DNA from: Candidatus Heimdallarchaeota archaeon
Lineage (GTDB): Archaea > Asgardarchaeota > Heimdallarchaeia > JABLTI01
DNA: 64,000 nt
Assembly: GCA_019058275.1 (NCBI GenBank)
Contig: JAHLVW010000099.1
Location: 1 to 64,000, forward strand
Direction of reading: 5' to 3'
In this document: positions 1 to 8,209 of the stretch, piece after piece
Layout: each line of letters opens with the position of its first letter
Numbering within the stretch: position 1 is the stretch's first letter
Notes under the pieces: model-generated
What the model was told of the DNA's origin: nothing
The model's input: the letters and a program-made list of their open reading frames with translations, nothing else
Database searches by the model: none
Program-made: the position numbers and the translations under genes

Positions 1-343
1 ATACAACAGGATCATTTACATCTGACACATCAATAAAAGTAACACCTCCACCTAAGCCGGATACAATTAATAAGTTACTTTTTTTGTAGATTCTGTAAGC
101 ATTACCGAAGTCTACATCTAAGTCTCCAATTTTTGTTAAACCATTGGAAGTAGAAGATATAGCCTTTGTCTCTAAATACTTCATGTAAAGAAGCTCCTCC
201 TCAGCTTTAGTTTTTTGTATAGATTCTTGTTCATCTATTACTTTGTTAATAGCAATTCCTTTTTCCACTGCTATTATGGAAGAAGCTATTAAAATTATAG
301 AAATTAAACCAAACATAATGAAAAAACTACTTCTTTTCTTCAT
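1..343 (-). CDS. LVIVD-repeat-like secreted/membrane protein, N-terminal part
   Basis: Partial gene; it runs off the left edge of the window. The reverse-strand frame starts with ATG at 343 and is open to position 2. The product begins with a basic MKKRSS stretch, then a hydrophobic segment (about residues 7-27) that is a signal peptide or membrane anchor, then a short acidic helical spacer. The visible end, with the string VTFIDVSDVNDPVVL, is typical of LVIVD-type beta-propeller repeats found in extracellular proteins of archaea and bacteria. A second LVIVD-like protein lies at 31223-32479. Function unknown; a surface-exposed propeller is the likeliest reading. Confidence 0.6.
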   Translation of the reverse strand, partial: MKKRSSFFIMFGLISIILIASSIIAVEKGIAINKVIDEQESIQKTKAEEELLYMKYLETKAISSTSNGLTKIGDLDVDFGNAYRIYKKSNLLIVSGLGGGVTFIDVSDVNDPVV

Positions 344-639
344 TTTATTATTCACCAGATAGTTTGTAATATTGCTAATCAGATAACTGATTTCCATTTA
401 ATTATAAATGAGTGAAAGTTTTCAAATTGATAAACTTTTCTTATTCTCTTTCAATCGTATTTTCTTTTAAATGTTTATTCAATATGGTTAATAGTCAATT
501 CGTTCAACAAGTGTTGTTATTATGTTTTTTACAGCTTTTGCTAATTTTTTTCCATTTTACTACATTAAAATGGATTTTGCTATTTGTTATTAACGAAAAT
601 TTCTTCATTTGGTAAAATAGATGATATGCTTGAATAAAA

Positions 640-1431
640 ATGAATGATTCAGAATCACCACATTCAATCGAAATTGAGCTTTATTTCATACCTGATATTA
701 CACCAGCAAAAGAAATTGAGTATGCTTACCAACTACTTCAGAAGCTAAAAGAGTTAAAGAAAATTAATTTTAAAATTTATGAATCGATTTCTGATAAAGA
801 AAGTCGCGAACTAGAAGAAGAAATACGTATTGCTGCTGCAAGAGGTAAATTCAAAGTTGTGAGTGGTGGTGGAGCAGCATTAGTACTTTCTGGTTCAAAG
901 AAATTAAACCACCTGCATGGACCTATATTAATTGTTAGACGTGATCAAAAGGTTGTTCAAGTTTACCCTAGAGGAGAACCAGGATTAAAGGGTAGCAGAA
1001 TCAGCACTAACGACTTTTTGTCTGAAGCTTTGAACTCCAATACAGATGATTTCTTTGATATAGATTTAAAGACCTTCACTGAACAGGATTTACGTAATTT
1101 GGTGATTCGACGACCATCATTGATTGAAGAAAATTTAACATTTGTTGATGTAGAAGTAAACATCGATTCAGCAATTATTGATTTAGTTTTTATAGATGCT
1201 GAGAATAATCATTTAGTTTTAGAGTTTAAGTTAAATGCTGAAGATAAGACTATAGGACAAGTTACTCGTTATAATCTAGATTCATATGCAAAATTAATGA
1301 AAATTCCAAAGAATAAAATTAGAAAAGGGATTGTCACATTAGGTTTTACTGGGCAAATACAAGATGCTTGTAAATCAAATAATATTGAACTGTATGTCTT
1401 AAAATTTGAGAATATTGGATTTTCAAACTAA
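640..1431 (+). CDS. NucS/EndoMS-like endonuclease (DUF91 family)
   Basis: Protein of 263 aa. The C-terminal half has the restriction-endonuclease-like core of the NucS/EndoMS family: D181 in IIDLVF, then E195 and K197 in LVLEFK, followed by Q207, which fits the D-x(n)-E-x-K metal site. The N-terminal half carries the VVSGGGAALVLSG and VYPRGEP strings expected for the family's N-terminal beta domain. NucS/EndoMS cleaves mismatched or branched DNA in archaea and actinobacteria and stands in for MutS/MutL there. Residues 1-60 are less typical, so a divergent DUF91 nuclease of other specificity is possible. It is a single gene with AT-rich flanks. Confidence 0.62.
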   Translation: MNDSESPHSIEIELYFIPDITPAKEIEYAYQLLQKLKELKKINFKIYESISDKESRELEEEIRIAAARGKFKVVSGGGAALVLSGSKKLNHLHGPILIVRRDQKVVQVYPRGEPGLKGSRISTNDFLSEALNSNTDDFFDIDLKTFTEQDLRNLVIRRPSLIEENLTFVDVEVNIDSAIIDLVFIDAENNHLVLEFKLNAEDKTIGQVTRYNLDSYAKLMKIPKNKIRKGIVTLGFTGQIQDACKSNNIELYVLKFENIGFSN

Positions 1432-1542
1432 AATCTATAGAAAGATACGAAATGATTTTTTCAAGCTAATGTGTAATTTAATAAATGGGATTTCATGATA
1501 TAAAATCAAATCTATTAAAGAAATCTGGCTGGATAAGTCATA

Positions 1543-2358
1543 ATGGCAAGAACTGAGTTAGAAGTTTTCAAAAAAGCGTTAGAGAAAACTAAGAAAGGAC
1601 AATTTCTAGAAGCTATTAAATTATACGATGAATTAATTCATTCAACAACTTCTGCCTATAGTGTAATTACTCAAGATTCGTTTAAAATAAGTGAGTGGGA
1701 ATACCTGCAAGATATTTCTGAATGTGAGAAGTTAGTAAACTCAAGTAAAGCATCTTTTGAAGGACTAATGGCTCTCAGTTTATTGTTTAAGATCGTTTGT
1801 AACTATGATCGAAGAAACATGTTTCTAAAGCAAGCTATTAAACTGAACAGCAACGATTCAAGAGTTTGGCGAGAATATGGTCAAACTGCTTTTCATCTTG
1901 GAAATATACGTAATGCTATACAATATTTTCAGGAAGCCTTGAATCTCGATTCCAATGATTCTATTTCATTAGAAGGAACTGGTTTATGCTATTACTATCT
2001 TGATGAACCTTTGAAGGCTATTAATCCATTAAAGAAAGCTCTCTCACTTAAACCTGAGAATCATTACATCATGAACCATTTAGCTTTTATTTTATCTGAA
2101 CTCGGTGAGCTAGATACTGCAATGGAGTATATTCAAAAGGCGTTACTTCTGGATCAGATGAATATTATCTATCTTGATACATATGCTTGTATTCTTTTCT
2201 TACAAGAAAAATATGATCAATCATTAGTTGTTTTTGAGAAGATACTTAGTAATAAAGCAAAAGATTGGGAAATATCTTGGGATATACTAACTAATCTTTA
2301 TGAAGTGCTAGGTTTACATGTAAAAGCAAAACAACTTGAAGAAAAGCTGTTTTTATAA
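1543..2358 (+). CDS. TPR-repeat protein
   Basis: Protein of 271 aa made almost wholly of helical pairs. Clear tetratricopeptide repeats run from about residue 90 to 250, with the A/G/Y spacing of TPRs in stretches such as WREYGQTAFHLGNIRNAI and GLCYYYLDEPLKAI. No signal peptide or membrane segment is visible. TPR arrays bind peptides or proteins, and nothing in the sequence shows the partner. It lies 111 nt after the NucS-like gene on the same strand and converges on the DsrE-family gene, with a 14-nt gap. A related but shorter TPR protein lies at 61744-62133. Confidence 0.75.
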   Translation: MARTELEVFKKALEKTKKGQFLEAIKLYDELIHSTTSAYSVITQDSFKISEWEYLQDISECEKLVNSSKASFEGLMALSLLFKIVCNYDRRNMFLKQAIKLNSNDSRVWREYGQTAFHLGNIRNAIQYFQEALNLDSNDSISLEGTGLCYYYLDEPLKAINPLKKALSLKPENHYIMNHLAFILSELGELDTAMEYIQKALLLDQMNIIYLDTYACILFLQEKYDQSLVVFEKILSNKAKDWEISWDILTNLYEVLGLHVKAKQLEEKLFL

Positions 2359-2372
2359 AAAAAACAAGAAAT

Positions 2373-2816
2373 TTAGAAAACAAGTACCTTATCACATTCT
2401 ATCATAACTTTTACTGCATGATGGAGATGGATAATTTCCACACCTTCTATAATATCTTCAGCTTTCAAACCTGTCAATGTTAAAGAACTTTTGCAAGTCA
2501 TAATGTGTCCACCAAAAGAGATTAGTCCTTCGATTAATTCAAGAGTAGTGAAACTTAGATCGTCCTCTTCTTCATCGCTAGCGTCATCTTGGGCTTTTTT
2601 GCTGAATTTATCTAATGTCTGCTGTTCACCTTGAAATTCTTGTTTTGTAGCTAACCATATGGCTTCTTCTGTGAGTAGTACATGAACTTCATATTCTTCC
2701 ATTAATAAAGTTAGACCTAAGCGTAATCCTGCATTGATATTGTTTTTATGAACAATTTCTTTAGGAGAGTTAGCAAAGAGTAAGAAAAATTTTAGTGGAA
2801 AGTTACTGCTCATCAT
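2373..2816 (-). CDS. DsrE/DsrF-like family protein
   Basis: Protein of 147 aa with the fold pattern of the DsrE family: an N-terminal beta strand (LKFFLLFANSP), an amphipathic helix with alternating G/L residues (GLRLGLTLLME), a second strand (EVHVLLTEEAIWLA), and a cysteine in the TCKSSL loop that matches the active or partner cysteine of sulfur-relay proteins. Family members carry persulfide sulfur or act as small scaffolds. No partner dsr or tus genes are nearby, so the substrate cannot be named. An acidic loop (DDASDEEEDD) around residues 80-90 is an unusual insertion. Confidence 0.6.
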   Translation of the reverse strand: MMSSNFPLKFFLLFANSPKEIVHKNNINAGLRLGLTLLMEEYEVHVLLTEEAIWLATKQEFQGEQQTLDKFSKKAQDDASDEEEDDLSFTTLELIEGLISFGGHIMTCKSSLTLTGLKAEDIIEGVEIIHLHHAVKVMIECDKVLVF

Positions 2817-2933
2817 CTACCTAACACATCAGTTGAAATTTAACATAACTAACTCAGCATTTCTCTTTAAAAATCATTTTGGAAAATGCAAAATTGAGAA
2901 AAACAGAAATTTTTGTTTTCAGTAGATGAAAAA

Positions 2934-2943
2934 ACATATAAAG
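2934..2943 (+). promoter_or_regulatory. TATA-like element of the citrate lyase operon
   Basis: ACATATAAAG lies about 90 nt before the citD start in a gene-free AT-rich gap. An archaeal TATA box here would start transcription near 2965, leaving a leader of about 60 nt. Weak evidence, given the base composition. Confidence 0.3.
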
Positions 2944-3028
2944 CAACTTTTAGAAAATTTAATAGCAAATTAGCAAATAGAATCTAATAGCTAATAATTG
3001 TTGGAATTTACACTGAGGAATATTAGTC

Positions 3029-3301
3029 TTGATAATTGAACGAATAGCACAAGCAGGTTCTCTTGAATCATGTGATATATTAATCACAGTAGAGCCAAGT
3101 AAACCTGGAACTGGTATCCATATTCATCTTGAATCACCCTCAGTAAAACAATTTGGTGATCGAATAAAAAGTGAAATTACAGAAGTAGTGAAACGTCTCG
3201 AAATACAAGATGTAAAAATAATTGCTATAGACAAGGGATCACTAGAATACTGCATTAAAGCTAGAACTGAAGCTGCATTAAGAAGAGCAAGTGGAGAGTA
3301 A
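3029..3301 (+). CDS. citD: Citrate lyase acyl carrier protein (gamma subunit)
   Basis: Protein of 90 aa, the usual CitD length. The N-terminus AGSLESCDILI matches the prosthetic-group site of CitD. S14 stands exactly where the Klebsiella protein has the serine that carries phosphoribosyl-dephospho-CoA. The C-terminus (DKGSLEYCIKARTEAAL) is also typical. The start codon is TTG at 3029, with a GAGGA ribosome-binding site about 10 nt upstream. It is the first gene of a citD-citE-citF order, 5 nt ahead of citE. CitD is the only intact subunit: citE and citF are both interrupted. No citC, citX or citG (activation genes) is visible in the window. Confidence 0.9.
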   Translation: MIIERIAQAGSLESCDILITVEPSKPGTGIHIHLESPSVKQFGDRIKSEITEVVKRLEIQDVKIIAIDKGSLEYCIKARTEAALRRASGE

Positions 3302-3306
3302 GCACA

Positions 3307-4224
3307 ATGAAAAAGAAAGTAGCAATTAATAAACAAAAAATAAAAGATGAAAGATTAAGGAGAACTAGATTATATGTTCCTGGAAATAATCCAGCAATGG
3401 TACAAAATGCTTCTATATATGGAGCTGATTCTTTAATCTTTGATTTAGAGGATTCCATACCATTAAATGAAAAAGATGCTGCAAGATATCTAGTTAGAAA
3501 TGCTTTACAAAATTTAGATTTTAGTAAAATTGAAGTTACTGTTCGTATAAACTCATTAGAAACTAAATACTGTTTAAAAGATTTAGAAGCAATAATTCCA
3601 ACAAAACCTGATGGTATTTTATTACCAAAAACTGAATCATTAGAAGATGTTTTAACAATTGATAAAGAATTAGCTAGAATTGAATAGGAGAATAATCTTC
3701 CTATTGGAAAGATAGAAATCATGCCAATAATTGAATCAGCATTAGGCGTTCTTAACATCGAAAAAATAGCTTCGGGTCCAAGAGTAACGGTAATTGGGTT
3801 AGCTGGAGAAGATCTCACAGCAGATGTAGGTGCAAAACGAACGAAATCTGGCAAAGAATTAGAATACATATCTTCAAGGATTATTTTAGCTTGTACTGCA
3901 AATAAGATACAAGCTATTGATACAGTTTATACAGATATCAACGATCCCCAAGGATTATTTGAGATTGCAAAAAAAGCCATTGAAATAGGATTTCAAGGAA
4001 AAAGTATCATTCATCCATCTCAAGTTGAACTAGTTCATAGAGCCCTTATGCCAACTGAAATTGAGATTGCTAAGACTGAAAAAATTGTGAATGCTTACAA
4101 AGATTCTATCAAAAAAGGATTAGGAGCAATTTCTGTTGATGGAAGAATGATTGATTTACCTGTAGTTATACGTTCAGAAAGAATTCTCGAGAGAGCAAAA
4201 GTAGGTTTTCCAACTGATGAATAA
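3307..4224 (+). pseudogene. citE: Citrate lyase beta subunit with in-frame amber codon
   Basis: Full-length CitE (about 305 codons) in one reading frame, interrupted once by TAG at 3685-3687 (codon 127). Both sides are clearly CitE: RRTRLYVPGNNPAMVQNA, SLIFDLEDSIP (Mg/CoA site) and DGILLPKTES before the stop, and PIIESALGVLNIEKI, GLAGEDLTADVG, KSIIHPSQVELVH after it. CitE cleaves citryl-CoA on the acyl carrier into acetyl-ACP and oxaloacetate. GAG or AAG at the stop position would restore a normal chain. A second product could start at ATG 3721 but would lack the N-terminal barrel. Pyrrolysine readthrough is possible in principle but unsupported, because TAG ends other genes here. Confidence 0.85.
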
Positions 4225-4250
4225 AACAAGTAAAAAAGTAGGACTTTTGT

Positions 4251-4700
4251 ATGAAATTTAACGCCAATACTGTAAGTCGGAAAATACCAACTGAATTACA
4301 AGGAAGGAAATTAATTCCTTTTTCTGGAAAAGGAAAGGGACCTTACAGAAAAAGAAAATATGCTCCAAAAATACGAAAAGTATCATCAAGTGATAATAAA
4401 GTGCTCAAATCTCTTAGAAAGGCAATTAAGAAATCTGAGCTAACAGATGGTGGAACTATTTCTTTTCATCATCACTTTCGAAACGGAGATTTCTTACTGA
4501 ATATGGTTTGTCATGAAATAGCAAAAATGGGTCTTAAGGATATAAGACTTGTACCTTCATCGATTCAAGGCGTACACAAGGAAATCCTGCCATATTTAGA
4601 AAAAGCGATAATTACTAGCATTAATTGTGGAACTTCAGGAACTATTGCAGTTGCCATATCACATGGGAAAATGGAGGGATTGTTAACTATACGTTCTCAT
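4251..4700 (+). pseudogene. citF: Citrate lyase alpha subunit, N-terminal fragment
   Basis: The first 150 codons are the N-terminal part of CitF, the citrate:ACP CoA-transferase-like subunit: GTISFHHHFRNGDFLLNMV, IRLVPSSIQGVHKEILPYL and SGTIAVAISHGKMEGLLTIRSH. Homology stops at the TCATG of 4697-4701. The same frame then reads about 60 residues of unrelated sequence to a stop at 4889. The rest of CitF resumes at about 8210 (HGGRARSIENGD). The two parts join without loss at a conserved serine/cysteine-His-Gly-Gly point, so about 3.5 kb of foreign DNA sits inside one gene. Confidence 0.85.
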
Positions 4701-5200
4701 GAAATCTTTACTTATTGCACAGATCCTTTGAATTATAACTCGAATCCTGCTCGATTCTCACCCAATCTTTGTAGGAATTCTATGGGCTACCAGATGGCAT
4801 TCGCAAAGTCTATTTCAGATGGAATGCACCAACTAATTATTGGGCAGGGAATTCTCATTGGTCTGCTTGGAGATATGTTCTCAAAATAAAAATTGGTACT
4901 ACTTGGACTACTATATACAGCGGAACTTCAAGAAGTTTTAACTACCAACCACAATCTGCTACAACAAGTTATTCATATCGTCTATACTGCTACAACCAAC
5001 ACACTGGTGTTTATAGTAATTATGTTTCTTGGTATGGCAATGCTAAAACTGGCGGTGGTGGAGGACCAATCTAAAGAACCTGAAGATTCCGATTCAGATA
5101 ATGATGGTTATGATGACTTATACGAAATAATCAATGGATACGACCCAAATGACCCCAACAGTAAACCCAGTGGCAGCGGTGGAGGATTTGGCTGGTAAGA
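4701..5200 (+). pseudogene. Fragment of secreted Fn3-like protein with Ca-binding tail
   Basis: Three frames must be combined. A beta-rich, Trp/Tyr-rich domain that looks like fibronectin type III (YFRWNAPTNYW, SWRYVLK-like strands, SYSYRLYCYNQHTGVYSNYV) is followed, after a frame change near 5070, by an acidic repeat of the thrombospondin type-3/dockerin-like kind (DSDSDNDGYDDLYEI) and a Gly-rich end at GGGFGW. The N-terminus is missing because the fragment begins at the citF junction. The acidic tail resembles that of the FG-GAP surface protein at 38461-40155. It is a decayed piece of a surface protein gene. Confidence 0.5.
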
Positions 5201-5452
5201 ACTATTTCTTACCAAATCTTCTTTCTTTTTAATCAAGCTAAAATGGTTAAAAGTGGAAGTATAGTAAATTATGTTAACTCATTTATAATGAAATTTCTTT
5301 TAATGACAATTTCATCTATAAATGCAAGTAGTTTTCTTATAATCACAATAGTAACAAGAGACAGAGAAAGAAATAAACTTAATAATTTATATTCACTTAA
5401 TTAATTGAACTGCGTGAGGAATCTATCATAAAATCAAAAGTGAGGGCTTAAT

Positions 5453-6086
5453 TTGAAGGTAAGAAAAGGAGCAATATTACTAATAGTATTAAGTATAATA
5501 GGAGTAGTTGTTTTTACAACAACACCGTTAATTTCTACAAGAGAGAGTTCAGGGTTCGGATGCAGGTGGGAGTTGGGATGTTCTAATCACTTTCAAGATT
5601 TCTTTCTTAGGCAAGGGTAAATTGGTTGAAAAAGGTGAACGATATGGTAGTGACTACTATTATGAAGAAAATTGGGTAACATCCATTTGGAGTTATATCG
5701 GAAAAAGATTTCCATTAGAACCATAATTTTAACGCTAATAAGCTTAGTATTTTCAATTATCGCTGGACTCTTTTCATTATTTAGCTTTAATACGAAAGGA
5801 AGATTCATTGGTGGTGTCTTTAGGTATAATTAGTGGCGGTTTAATTATAACAGGTGAAATGCTTTTCATAGATTGGGGTAGATGGTTTAGTGGTTTGTTC
5901 TCATTTACGTTTACTTATAGATATTTTAACCATGGTTTCATTGTTCCTGTAATCGTAGGTAGTTTAACTGTTATTATATCAATCGTGTTTATACTACTAA
6001 AACCAAAAGCGAAAGAAAACACAATAGAAGAAAATTTGTTAAAAAATCAAACAAAAATGGTTCCCCAGAATTCAGAAAATATTTGA
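5453..6086 (+). pseudogene. Decayed small membrane protein gene
   Basis: Reconstructed from consecutive frames: a TTG start at 5453 followed by a signal-like hydrophobic segment (GAILLIVLSIIGVVVFTT); then a polar Tyr-rich stretch (GSDYYYEENWVTSIWSYIG) from about 5615; then a membrane segment (TIILTLISLVFSIIAGLFSL) from about 5720; then the open frame 5808-6086 with two more membrane segments and a charged tail. At least three frame changes are needed, so this is not a functional gene as read. The family is not recognised. It sits inside the DNA that splits citF. Confidence 0.45.
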
Positions 6087-6194
6087 CAAGATCACCTAAA
6101 ACTAATATTACTGAATTTAAGAATCAAACAATATCTGGTTTCTTAAATTTATTTACCAGAAACAAAACAAAGAAAAAAGGTAATAATTCAAAGC

Positions 6195-6360
6195 AAAAAG
6201 AGAAGCAGAACCCAAGAAGAACCGCTGACTGCTCGCACCTTCGGGAAGTCCACGTGCAAGCAGTGGTCTTCTGATTCCTTGGCGTGTGGGTTTTCCTTGA
6301 TGCTCTCTCAGGAAGCTTTGAGTTCTTTTCTCGTGGGAATCTCCATGAAATAAAACGAGA
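6195..6360 (-). ncRNA. Candidate structured RNA
   Basis: A GC-rich island in AT-rich DNA. Nested complementary blocks form one long hairpin: 6209-6213 with 6288-6292, 6216-6219 with 6268-6271, 6221-6223 with 6265-6267, ACTGCT 6228-6233 with AGCAGT 6259-6264, and GCAC 6235-6238 with GTGC 6254-6257, closed by a four-base loop. On the minus strand a TATA box (CTATATAAAA, 6390-6381) would start RNA near 6360. There another stem begins at once (TCTCGT with ACGAGA), and the RNA would end in a T-rich stretch near 6195. No known family (tRNA, SRP, RNase P) was recognised. Confidence 0.45.
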
Positions 6361-6378
6361 TTAAAACTTAAATTCTCT

Positions 6379-6400
6379 TTTTTTATATAGTATAATATAT
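6379..6400. promoter_or_regulatory. Shared TATA region for the HEAT/AlbA gene and the RNA candidate
   Basis: The block TTTTATATAGTATAATATAT contains TATA-like elements in both directions. The plus-strand copy lies about 30-40 nt before the ATG at 6422. The minus-strand copy is spaced about 26 nt from the start of the foldable island at 6360. Inference from motif and spacing only. Confidence 0.4.
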
Positions 6401-6421
6401 GATTACTTGGAGTGATATCAA

Positions 6422-7890
6422 ATGGTAAAAGGTGAATCTCCATCTTCTGATATAATTAGTTCTTGGATACATACATTAAAGACTGATTCTAATAAGAGTA
6501 ATCGACATAAATCATTATTTAATATAGGTGGTTTAGATAAAGAAACCATCAAAAAGTCATCTGAAATAATTCCTACTTTACTCTCATGTCTAAAAAATGA
6601 TTCTGATCCTGGTCTTCGTGCTGAATCCGCTCAAACTTTGAGCTACCTCAATCATAAGGAAGCAGCTGAAGCATTAATTAAAGCAATGAGTAATGATAGG
6701 GATGGTATTGTTCGTTTACATGCTGCCCGAGCATTGGGAACATATGAATTACCTGAAGTTATTCCAGCACTCGTTAGAACTATGCAACAAGATATTTTTC
6801 ATAGAGTTCGGAGTGAAGCAGCGTATTCATTGGGACAGATTGGTAATGAAAGTGCGATTCCTTTTTTAGTTGAAATTATTAAAAATGATGATGAAATCTA
6901 CTTTACTGCAGCTACAGCTTTATATTATATACATAGTTCCAAAGCAGTTACTTCATTAATAAACTTGTTAAATATTGAAGATTCGAATAAGCTTTCGTCA
7001 ATTATTAACGCATTAGAACTTCTTGGTAAGAAGGCTCAAAAAGCTACACCTTTGCTTTGTAAGATTGCAAGAAACCATTTCAGCTCCTGGATTCGTGCTA
7101 AAGCAATATATGCTCTTGGTTATTTTGATGGAAAAGAAGCTAATTCATTTATTCAAGATCAAATAGAAAAGGAGGAAGATGCTTACATTCTTTTTTGGTA
7201 TGCTTTAACACATGCAAGGCTTTTTGGGAAAGAAAGCAAGGGAGCTGAGTTACTAATAAAATTCTTTGCTGTTCATCACATGGATGATGATCAAATTAAT
7301 GAATATCGGTTGTTACATCGGAAATGGTTTTATGAAGATGAAAAAAAGGAGAAATCCACAAAAGAACAAGAAAAAACAAAAGTAATTATGAAGCAAATCA
7401 TGTTAAGGGAGAGTAATAAAGTTGAATTCAAATCATACTTACGTTGGAATGAAGGAACAAAACAAGTTAGTAAAGAATTAGAGTTTAAAATTGCGAAAAC
7501 TCTATCTGCATTTATGAATTCAGAGGGCGGAACACTCTTCATTGGAGTAAATGATAAAGGTGGATATGTGGGTATTGAGAAGGATATGCCACTTTTAATG
7601 TAAAAAAACAAAATAGAGATGGGTTTCAGCTTTGTTTCACTGAAATAATCAGAAGGCATATTGGTGTTGAGTATAATGCCTACCTAAATTTATCATTTGA
7701 AAAAATAGAAGGAAAAGATATTTGTATTGTTAAAGTTGACTCAGCAATGAAACCAGTTTATGTAATGGGGAGAAATGGAAAATCTCATTTTGCAATTAGA
7801 GCAAATAATAGAACTCAACAATTAGATAATAAAGAAACTCAAGAATACATAGAGATGCATTGGCAAAGAAATCAAAAGGAAGTATTCTGA
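6422..7890 (+). CDS. HEAT-repeat protein fused to an AlbA_2 (Schlafen-type) domain, frameshifted
   Basis: The N-terminal 300 residues are HEAT/PBS-lyase-type helical repeats (SAQTLSYLNHKEAAEALIKA, RAEAAYSLGQIGNESAIPFL-like units). After a charged linker (about residues 300-325) comes an AlbA_2 domain, with the family marks ESNKVEFKSYL, NSEGGTLFIGVNDKG and, after the break, NRDGFQLCFTEIIRRHIG and SHFAIRANNRTQQLD. The first frame stops at 7603. Adding one A in the AA at 7597-7598 restores one chain to TGA 7888-7890, about 490 aa. AlbA_2 domains occur in transcription regulators and in defence-type nucleases of the Schlafen group. The role of this combination is not known. Confidence 0.65.
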
Positions 7891-7896
7891 TTCTCA

Positions 7897-8209
7897 TTAG
7901 TCACACCTGCTAAGAAGTTCCTTATCTATCTCTGTGCAGTTTTTGTGTGGACAATACCCATTACAGATGCCACCGTTATGATTGCATTCCATTACGACGT
8001 GGACTTTTTCTTGGCATTCATCGCAAACAAAAGTCTCTTCTCCATCAGCAACCCATCGAACATATTCCTCGATTAATCCGTATTCTACTACTTGGTCTAA
8101 ATCAATCCAAGTGAACTGGTCAATAATTTCGTTTTTAATAACTTCTAAAGTCCAGTGAATGTCATTTGAGATATTGTATGCAGTTAGTAATCCAACTGCA
8201 ACAGCAATG
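7897..8209 (-). pseudogene. Zinc-binding protein, 5'-truncated by the citF junction
   Basis: The reverse-strand frame ends at 7897. Its last 100 codons look like real protein: a helical acidic part (EVIKNEIIDQFTWIDLDQVV, EEYVRWVAD) followed by a cysteine cluster, FVCDECQEKVHVVMECNHNG then GYCPHKNC, that would bind one or two zinc ions. Upstream of about 8209 the frame runs into the antisense of citF, so the true 5' end is lost. The family is not recognised. It is the right-hand truncated gene of the inserted segment. Confidence 0.45.

Larger units (their letters stand above)
4701..8209. other. About 3.5 kb foreign segment splitting citF
   Basis: The segment lies between the two halves of citF, with the pentamer TCATG at both junctions (4697-4701 and 8210-8214). 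That could be a short target duplication or end-joining microhomology. No transposase, integrase or long terminal inverted repeat is seen. Both outermost genes inside are cut at their 5' ends by the junctions: a secreted-protein fragment on the left and a zinc-binding protein fragment on the right. The segment therefore looks like a captured piece of genome rather than a self-contained element. A chimeric assembly join would look the same. Confidence 0.6.

Noticed and set aside
412..615. 67-codon frame before the NucS-like gene
   Set aside because: Composition is AT-driven (F, L, I), with no ribosome site and no recognisable domain.
6195..6360. RNase P or SRP RNA
   Set aside because: Short strings recall conserved boxes, but the length and overall fold do not fit either RNA.
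6153..6443. 96-codon reverse frame over the GC-rich island
   Set aside because: It is better explained as a chance frame through the structured RNA candidate; its low-complexity end lies in AT-rich DNA.
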